Of a stretch of DNA of 64,000 bases, positions 57,838-64,000 are shown one piece after another (the stretch's first letter is position 1; each line of letters opens with the position of its first letter). Source of the DNA: Parietaria judaica (Eukaryota > Streptophyta > Magnoliopsida > Rosales > Urticaceae). Location of the stretch: NCBI GenBank assembly GCA_954871525.1, contig OX940863.1:22394001-22458000 (forward strand), given 5' to 3'. The notes under the pieces were generated by a model. The model was given only the letters and a program-made list of their open reading frames with translations, searched no databases and was not told the DNA's origin. Made by a program: the position numbers and the translations under genes.

Positions 57838-59607
57838 ATGTCATCACCAAGCAAGTCCACCGGAGGAGAGCTGACGACGGTGACGAAGATCAGATCAAAG
57901 GAAGGGAACGTGACGCTCCATTATCCGATGCTCACGAAGAGCAATTACTCGGTTTGAGCGTTGAAGATGCGAGTGAACTTGCAGGCGCAAGGAGTTTGGG
58001 AGGCTGTAGAAGGCAGAGATGTTGAAGGACGCAAGAAGAAGATGACACTCGCCGCCATCTACCAAAGAGTTCCTGAAGATGTTCTTCTCATGCTCGCGGA
58101 GAAGGATTCCGCGAAGGAAGCATGGAAAACTCTTCAGACCATGTACATGGGCGCAGATCGCGTCAAGGAAGCAAAAGTCCAGACCTTGAAGAGTGAGTTT
58201 GAGGTTATGAGGATGAGGGAGAGCGAATCAACTGATGATTTCGCTATGCGGCTCACGTCCATTGTGACCGGCATACGCTCGCTGGGAGACAAGGTGGAGG
58301 AGACCACCGTCGTCAAGAAGTTTCTCCGAGCAGTGCCTCACAAGTACATGCAGATCGTGACATCGATTGAGCAGTTCGGCGACCTCAAGACCATGACGGT
58401 CGAGGAGGTTGTTGGTAACCTCAAAGCCCACGAGGAGAGACTTCGGGGTTACAGTGACAGAGAAGATGAGAAACACTTCCTGCTCACGCATGAAGAGTGG
58501 ACGGCTAGACAGAAGAAACGCAGGGGAGCAGACTTTTCTTCTAGCTCCTCTAGTCGGAGTAGTTACAGCGGAGACAGCCGAGAACGTGGACGAGGGCGAG
58601 GTCGAGACACGCGAGGTCGCGGCAGTGGTGCACCCCGTCAGGAAAGCACGACCAGGAGAGACAAGAGCACAGTGAAGTGCTATAATTGTCAGAAGCTTGG
58701 GCACTTGGCTTCAGAGTGCCGCAGCAAGAACCATAAAGAGGAAGCGAATCTGATGAGATTCAATGAAGACCAGCCTGCTCTGATGTTTGCCGAACAGGAG
58801 GTGAGCTTCTACGCGCTCAAGATGATGGGCGAGAAGGAGATGGCATTTGGGGTTCCCAAGATTGAACACCCCAACCAGCTATGCGAATGCTGCATGATCG
58901 CGAAACAGGCTCGAGTGCCATTCCCGATCAAGGCCAAGTTCCGAGCAGAACGACCTCTCCAACTGGTGCATGCGGATCTCTGTGGTCCAATCACCCCAGC
59001 ATTTCTAGCCAGAAGCAAGTATTTCCTACTACTTGTTGACGACTACAGTCGCTGGATGTGGATCTACACGCTCAAGGAGAAGAGTGGAGCCTTTGAAGTC
59101 TTCAAGAAGTTCAAGAGGCTCGTGGAGAATGGGCCAGAACACAAGATGAAGGTCTTGAGAACAGACCGAGGTGGAGAGTTCACATCCCAGCAGTTCGGAG
59201 AGTTCTGTGATGAGGAAGGAGTCGAGCGCCACCTGACCGCACCGTACACTCCCCAGCAGAACGGTGTGGTGGAGAGACGAAACCGGACAGTGATGGACAC
59301 AGCAAGGAGCTTGTTGAAGAGCATGCAAGTCCCGACGAGGTTTTGGGGAGAAGAAGTTAGACACACGGTGTATTTGCTTAACCGTTTGCCAACAAAGGCG
59401 CTAGGAGAGCGTACTCCCTACCAGGCGTGGTTTGGGAAGAAGCCCCACTTGGAGCATTTGAGGGTGTTTGGGTGCACCGCACATGTGAAGACTGTGGGTC
59501 CCCATCTCAAGAAGCTCGATGGAGTCAGCCGATGGTGTACCTTGGTGTTGAAGACGGAAGCAAGGCACACAGACTCTTTGACCCCCGACGCGGCAAGATC
59601 CATGTGA
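57838..59607 (+). pseudogene. copia-2 gag fused to integrase, protease deleted
   Basis: From the ATG at 57838 the frame is broken once by TGA at 57955-57957 (a Trp codon in copia-1), then open for 550 codons. It carries gag (RSLGDKVEETTVVKKFLRAV), an RG-rich tract and an intact CCHC knuckle CYNCQKLGHLASEC. AEQEVSFYALKMMGEKEM then joins gag directly to the pre-integrase region. The protease segment present in copia-1 (roughly 0.6 kb) is missing, yet the frame continues. The integrase core has HADLCG, LRTDRGGEF and VVERRNRT. The frame shifts near 59520, in KKLDG-VSRWC. Confidence 0.88.
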
Positions 59608-59951
59608 GCAGAGATGCTGTGTTCGAAGAAGAGAAGAAGTGGGAATGGCACGATGAGAACGGTAAGCCTGAGCAGAACTCATTTGAGTTTGAAGTTGAAG
59701 AAGACGTTGCCGACCAGGAAAGACCAACAACATCCAGCTCGGGTACCCCCACCAGCTCGAGTATCTCTACCAGCTCGGGTACCCCTACCAGCTCTGGTGC
59801 CCCTACCAGCTCAGGTACCCCTACCAGCTCTGGTACCCCTACCAGAGATTCCTGCTCGGGTACACCCAGAACACCCAGCCCGAGCAGACTCAGCTCGTCC
59901 AGCTCAGGAGATTCCTCGATCAAGGATGGCCCAAGGGGATTCCAACCCTAG
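59608..59951 (+). pseudogene. copia-2 integrase-RT linker with hexapeptide repeats
   Basis: Open in the frame 59427-59951. At 59746-59855 an 18 bp unit ACCAGCTCNGGTACCCCT recurs about six times, encoding TSSGTP. The frame ends at TAG 59949-59951 through a small indel in the stretch that reads FRPL in copia-1. Confidence 0.8.
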
Positions 59952-60907
59952 CGGAAGTCTACGAAGAGTCTCAGGAAGTGGAGATAAACCTAGAAGAGTT
60001 GTCCTTGTTGTGCGCCGACGAGCCAGCCAACTTCCAAGAGGCAGCAAGCGAGCAGGAATGGCAGGAGGCAATGAAGAAGGAACTGTAGTCCATCTAGAAG
60101 AACAGGACATAGGAGCTCACCGACCTGCCCAAAGGTCAGAAACCCATTGGCTTGAAATGGGTCTACAAGCTGAAGAAGGACACCAAGGGGAATGTCCTAA
60201 AGCACAAGGCAAGGCTAGTAGCCAAAGGCTACGTGCAGAGGCAAGGAGTTGACTTCGAGGAAGTCTTTTCTCCCGTGGCGAGACTAGACACGATCAGACT
60301 CATCCTAGCCCTAGCAGCTCATCGAGGTTGGGAGATTCACCACATGGATGTCAAATCGGCATTCTTAAATGGTGACCTCGAGAAAGAAGTCTACATTAGT
60401 TAACCAGAAGGTTTTGGCGTAAAGGGCAAAGAGCAGAAGGTGTACAAGCTATCCAAGGCTCTATACGGGTTATGTCAAGCTCCAAGGGCGTCGAACATAC
60501 GCCTCGAAAAGAGTTTGAAAAGTCTTGGATTAACAAAGTGCTCCAGGGAGCAGGCAGTGTACACCAGGAGCGGCAGAGAAGAAGTTCTGGTCGTCGGAGT
60601 TTATGTGGACGACCTGATAGTCACTGGATCCAGCGCATGAGGCGTAGAAGGATTCAAGAAGCAAATGATGGCCGAGTTTGAGATGAGTGATCTTGGACTA
60701 CTTTCTTACTACCTCGGCATCGAGGTGGACCAGAAGAAGGACTGCATCACGCTCAAGCAGTCGGCCTACGCGAAGAAGATCCTCAAGCAATTCGAGATGG
60801 CCGATTGCAACCCGAGAAAGTACCCAATGGAGGCGAAGTTGCAGCTCGGGAAGGATGGTGAAGGAAGAGAAGTGGATCCCACGGAGTACAGACGCGTGAT
60901 CGGGTGA
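59952..60907 (+). pseudogene. copia-2 reverse transcriptase (interrupted)
   Basis: RT blocks are visible in pieces: KWVYKLKKDTKGNVLKHKAR, LVAKGYVQRQGVDFEEVFSP, HHMDVKSAFLNGD, KLSKALYGLCQAPRA, then VYVDDLIVTG with the catalytic YVDD near 60599-60616, and LLSYYLGIEV. Stops interrupt near 60086-60112, 60401-60403 and 60638-60640, and the piece ends at TGA 60905-60907. Confidence 0.85.
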
Positions 60908-61867
60908 CTGAGGTATCTTACTCACACCCGGCCAGACATTTCTCACGCAGTTGGGATAGTCAGTCGTTATATGGAGAAGCCCACAAGCGCACACCAGCAG
61001 GCCGTGAAGCATATTTTGCGCTACATGAAGGGAACGATGGACTACAGGATCCAGTATAGAAGAAGTAGGGGAGCAGAAGAACTAGTCGGCTTCACTGACA
61101 GCGATCTGGCCGGTGACATCGATGATATGAAGAGTACCGGAGGGATGACGTTCTACCTCAATGGGAACCTGATCACCTGGCAATCTCAGAAGCAGACTGT
61201 AGCTCTATCCTCATGTGAAGCGGAGTTCATGGCAGCAACCATAGCAGCGTGTCAAGCTATGTGGTTGAAGGGGATACTGAGTGAAGTGACTGGAGACGAG
61301 CTGAAGCCAGTAACACTCTACGTGGACAACAAGTCCGCAATAGCACTGATGAAGAACCCAATGTTTCATGGTCGGAGCAAACACATAGACACTCGGTATC
61401 ATTATATTCGCGAGTGTGTGGAGAAGCGGAAGATCATCGTGGAGTTTGTCAGCACGAAGAAGCAGCGGGCAGACATACTCACCAAGGCTCTAGCAAGAGT
61501 TAAGTTCGCGGAGATGAGAGAGCTGCTCAGGGTGAAGAACCTCGACCCAAGTCAAGCTTACAGGGGAGAATGTGAGTTTAAGCCTGACTTGGCTCAACCC
61601 CTAGCAGAGATTTCCCTAGCAGAGAATTCCCCTACCAGAGATGGGTCCGACCAGAGATTTCCCCCAGCAGGAAGGGACCCGACCAGGAATGCTCCTACCA
61701 GAGATGGCCCTAGCAGAGATGAGGGAGAGCAGAGATGCCCCTTGCAGAAGAGAACCGTAGCAGGATTCTCCCGAGCAGAAACGGGAAACGCCAGAAGTCA
61801 AGAAGAGTTATTCCAGGAATGTGCCAAACTTGAGGAGCAAGTTTGGAGATTCGATTTGGCTTCCTGA
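60908..61867 (+). pseudogene. copia-2 RNase H, frame running into the 3' LTR
   Basis: Shows RNase H motifs TDSDLAG, CEAEFMA and YVDNKSA and the terminal RADILTKALARVKFAEM. The frame continues through the polypurine tract (as AYRGE) and about 297 bases of the LTR before TGA at 61865-61867. Confidence 0.85.
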
Positions 61868-62108
61868 TTTGATATGATTTGGTTTCCCATTCTGTTAGGA
61901 AAACGTGTAAATTATAAAGATTTGATTAAGTTTATTTTAGGAAGTTTAGCTAGGGTTTAGCTTTCTAGTTTTGTCTATAAATACAAGTCTTATGACTTTT
62001 GTTTGTAACTTTTTGCGATCTCTTTGCATTCGACATTAATTTGCGAAAATTCTCCCAACTTTCTTTGTCTTTTGTTTCTTGTTCTTCATTGTTCTTTGGC
62101 AACAAACA
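61571..62108 (+). repeat. 3' LTR of copia-2
   Basis: 538 bp. It differs from the 5' LTR at the end: TTTGGCAACAAACA replaces TTTGGATGCAG...GGGAACCAACA, a net loss of about 20 bases. The ATAAA duplication follows directly, so the shortened end was present at, or shaped around, insertion. Confidence 0.85.
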
Positions 62109-62113
62109 ATAAA

Positions 62114-62884
62114 TGCTTCTATATGACTATATATATATTTCATGAGTTAATAATAAGTTTTATTATATGCAACGGTTTTGTAAGGATAATATTAATTGAT
62201 GGTATAGTCAACGGTGTTGCATTGGTAAATTAAGGGTTTAAGTTAGGCCATCACAGCTCATATATAAATTTTATTTTATTATTAGGTGACAGATTATTAA
62301 GTTACAAATAATTAGGTAATGAAGGTCGTGATATAGGAAATGTTGATATTTCTAAAATATTTTGAGAATTATTAAATAATTGAATAATTAGAGAATTGAC
62401 TATGTTTATATATGTTTGAGTGCACAGCTCTATAACCATTGATTTTGAAGCAAAAATATTTCATAATTTTAAAAAATGATCTATAAAATCTTGTACGTGG
62501 AATGATGTTCATCAAGGCATGATTCTTTTTATGACATTTATTAGAAGTTTAAAACTATGATATATGGTCAAAATAAATAATTGATTTGGTAGTTGTGACA
62601 TCTATATGAAAAAGAGCTTACCATTTAACTTCATAGATGAATTCAACTTCTAAATTTAGTTAGATTTAAAATTACCTATTTGCGTGGCTAGTAGCTAAAA
62701 CGCGACAAATATTTTATAATTTCTTTGTATTTCCTATTTAATATATTGAATTGCAATTTTTTACACATATAATCCACCAAGCTGTATAAATGTATATATC
62801 TTTGGATTCTTTGGTAGAACATGAATCATATCATGACTATGTAAATGTATTACATTATTTCAAATTGTTAATTAATTGTCTTAG

Positions 62885-62945
<61 letters not shown>

Positions 62946-64000
62946 AGTAAAAGAAGAAAGTCCGAGTTCTCATAGTAACCAAAATCTTAACTAGATTCAT
63001 ATAGCAACTGAAAATCGCAACACAAGAAACAAGACTCGTGATAAAATCAATAAAATTTAAAAAATTCAATTGAACAAATATCTTCATCAACAAAAGAAGA
63101 CTTAAAAACGAGATGAGATGGTCATCAATAATAACTTGAATTCTAAGTACAAAACTAACTTAGGCATGAATACTTTTGTCAATACTCTTCCTCGTAAACA
63201 TGAGTTATTCTAAATTTAATGATCTCTAGGGAACGAAAGCATGTAGACCAGTGCGCCCGTAACTTCGGAGAAAAATTAATCGAGATAGTAATCTCGATAA
63301 ACATGATAATGGAGCTAAAAAAAAGTGAAATATAATTTTTTTTTCTATACAACTATTTTTTAGTGTCTCTAAAACAAAAGTGACATGGAATGACATATGT
63401 TTTGATCTATTCATTTCATTTTTATGCTTTTTGATAATATAAATTCAACTCTAGAATAGTTGAGGGGACCATTTCAATACTGGTGTCCATTAACTTTTTC
63501 TTTCATTTTGGTCCCTTCAGTACTTAGTATGAGATTCTAAAACAGGCGCTTCTAAAAAAAAGGCGCTTCTCATGCTCTGACTAACAAGTATATGAGCACT
63601 ATCATACATTTATTTTGGTATAAAATAATGAGTTAATGTAAGTTGAGGTATTTTATTTAATATTTTTTGTCTTTTTGTAATCTTTTACTTCGTAAAATGA
63701 CCGAGATACACCTTGTATTTTCGCCCTATCTAGTCATTTTGTCAATATTTGTTTTAACAAAAACTTAAGTTTATACTTCAGATGATTCATATGGTAAAAC
63801 TTATGTTTAGCCTATTATAAACTTTGTCATTTTATTTATTTATTTTTGTCCTTATATATTACCCTTACTTTGAATTTATGTCTTTATTTAGCCCTTGTCT
63901 TTATATAGTCTTTTATTATGTAATTTTTTTTTTTTTTTTGTCTCTTTTGACCCTACGGTAACTTGAGAGAAAAACCAGATCAAATAAGAGCTACGTAAAG
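62114..64000. other. Non-coding stretch at the window end
   Basis: AT-rich with the (AT)n run at 62889-62941 and poly-T near 63926-63940. No coding region or element boundary recognised. Confidence 0.55.
62889..62941. repeat. (AT)n microsatellite
   Basis: About 26 AT units. Confidence 0.95.

Larger units (their letters stand above)
57250..62108 (+). mobile_element. Decayed Ty1-copia retrotransposon (copia-2)
   Basis: LTRs 57250-57807 and 61571-62108 start TGTGAGTTTAAGCCTGACTT; perfect 5 bp duplication ATAAA at 57245-57249 and 62109-62113. The primer site TGGTATCAGAG (57810-57820) follows the 5' LTR and the polypurine tract AGGGGAGAA precedes the 3' LTR. Internal order is gag, integrase, linker, RT, RNase H; protease is deleted. 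About a dozen differences separate the LTRs, roughly 2-3 percent, so it is older than the Tat-like element. Several stops and frameshifts make it inactive. It is related to copia-1, with a different LTR. Inserted just upstream of the WNK gene. Confidence 0.92.

Overview
This is a 64 kb piece of an AT-rich eudicot plant nuclear genome. The evidence is spliced plant gene families (WNK kinase, OVATE family protein, a 2OG-oxygenase-like gene), plant LTR retrotransposons primed from initiator Met-tRNA or with a TGGCGCC-type site, many MITEs, and long (AT)n microsatellites. Species cannot be told from sequence alone. No rRNA, tRNA or CRISPR loci are supported, apart from a decayed plastid 16S rRNA fragment.

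Host genes, left to right: a broken staphylococcal-nuclease-like gene (7723-9024, +); a single-exon OVATE family protein gene (13105-13956, +); a three-exon 2OG-Fe(II)-oxygenase-like gene (46635-49123, -) that appears to lack its iron ligands; and a seven-exon WNK kinase gene (51664-56395, -) whose exon phases all close to a 604-residue protein.

Mobile DNA dominates the rest. At 14918-24071 a 9154 bp LTR element with 760 bp LTRs (two mismatches) and a perfect AAAGT duplication sits inside a Tourist-type MITE. PBS, PPT and LTR TATA box all place this element on the minus strand. It has no gag-pol. Its first sense ORF is instead an F-box protein resembling the plant SKIP14 family. On the opposite strand it carries a three-exon gene with its own TATA box and a domain like the 'putative gypsy-type transposon' family (PF04195), followed by coiled coil. 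Between the two lies about 0.9 kb of tandem repeats. This layout recalls the Tat/Grande/Ogre lineage, with the replication genes replaced by a host-like F-box gene, and it is the most interesting object in the window.

Two decayed Ty1-copia elements (34139-38741 and 57250-62108) and two solo LTRs (29293-30036; 42120-42671) are present. One copia copy lost its protease in frame, the other lost most of its RT, and in both the pol frame runs on into the 3' LTR. A family of near-palindromic, G-box-rich MITEs with 9 bp duplications occurs six times, with one copy on each side of the OVATE gene. hAT-type MITEs with 8 bp duplications lie at 2582-3424, 4127-4354 and 45312-45478, and a larger long-TIR element at 44521-45274.
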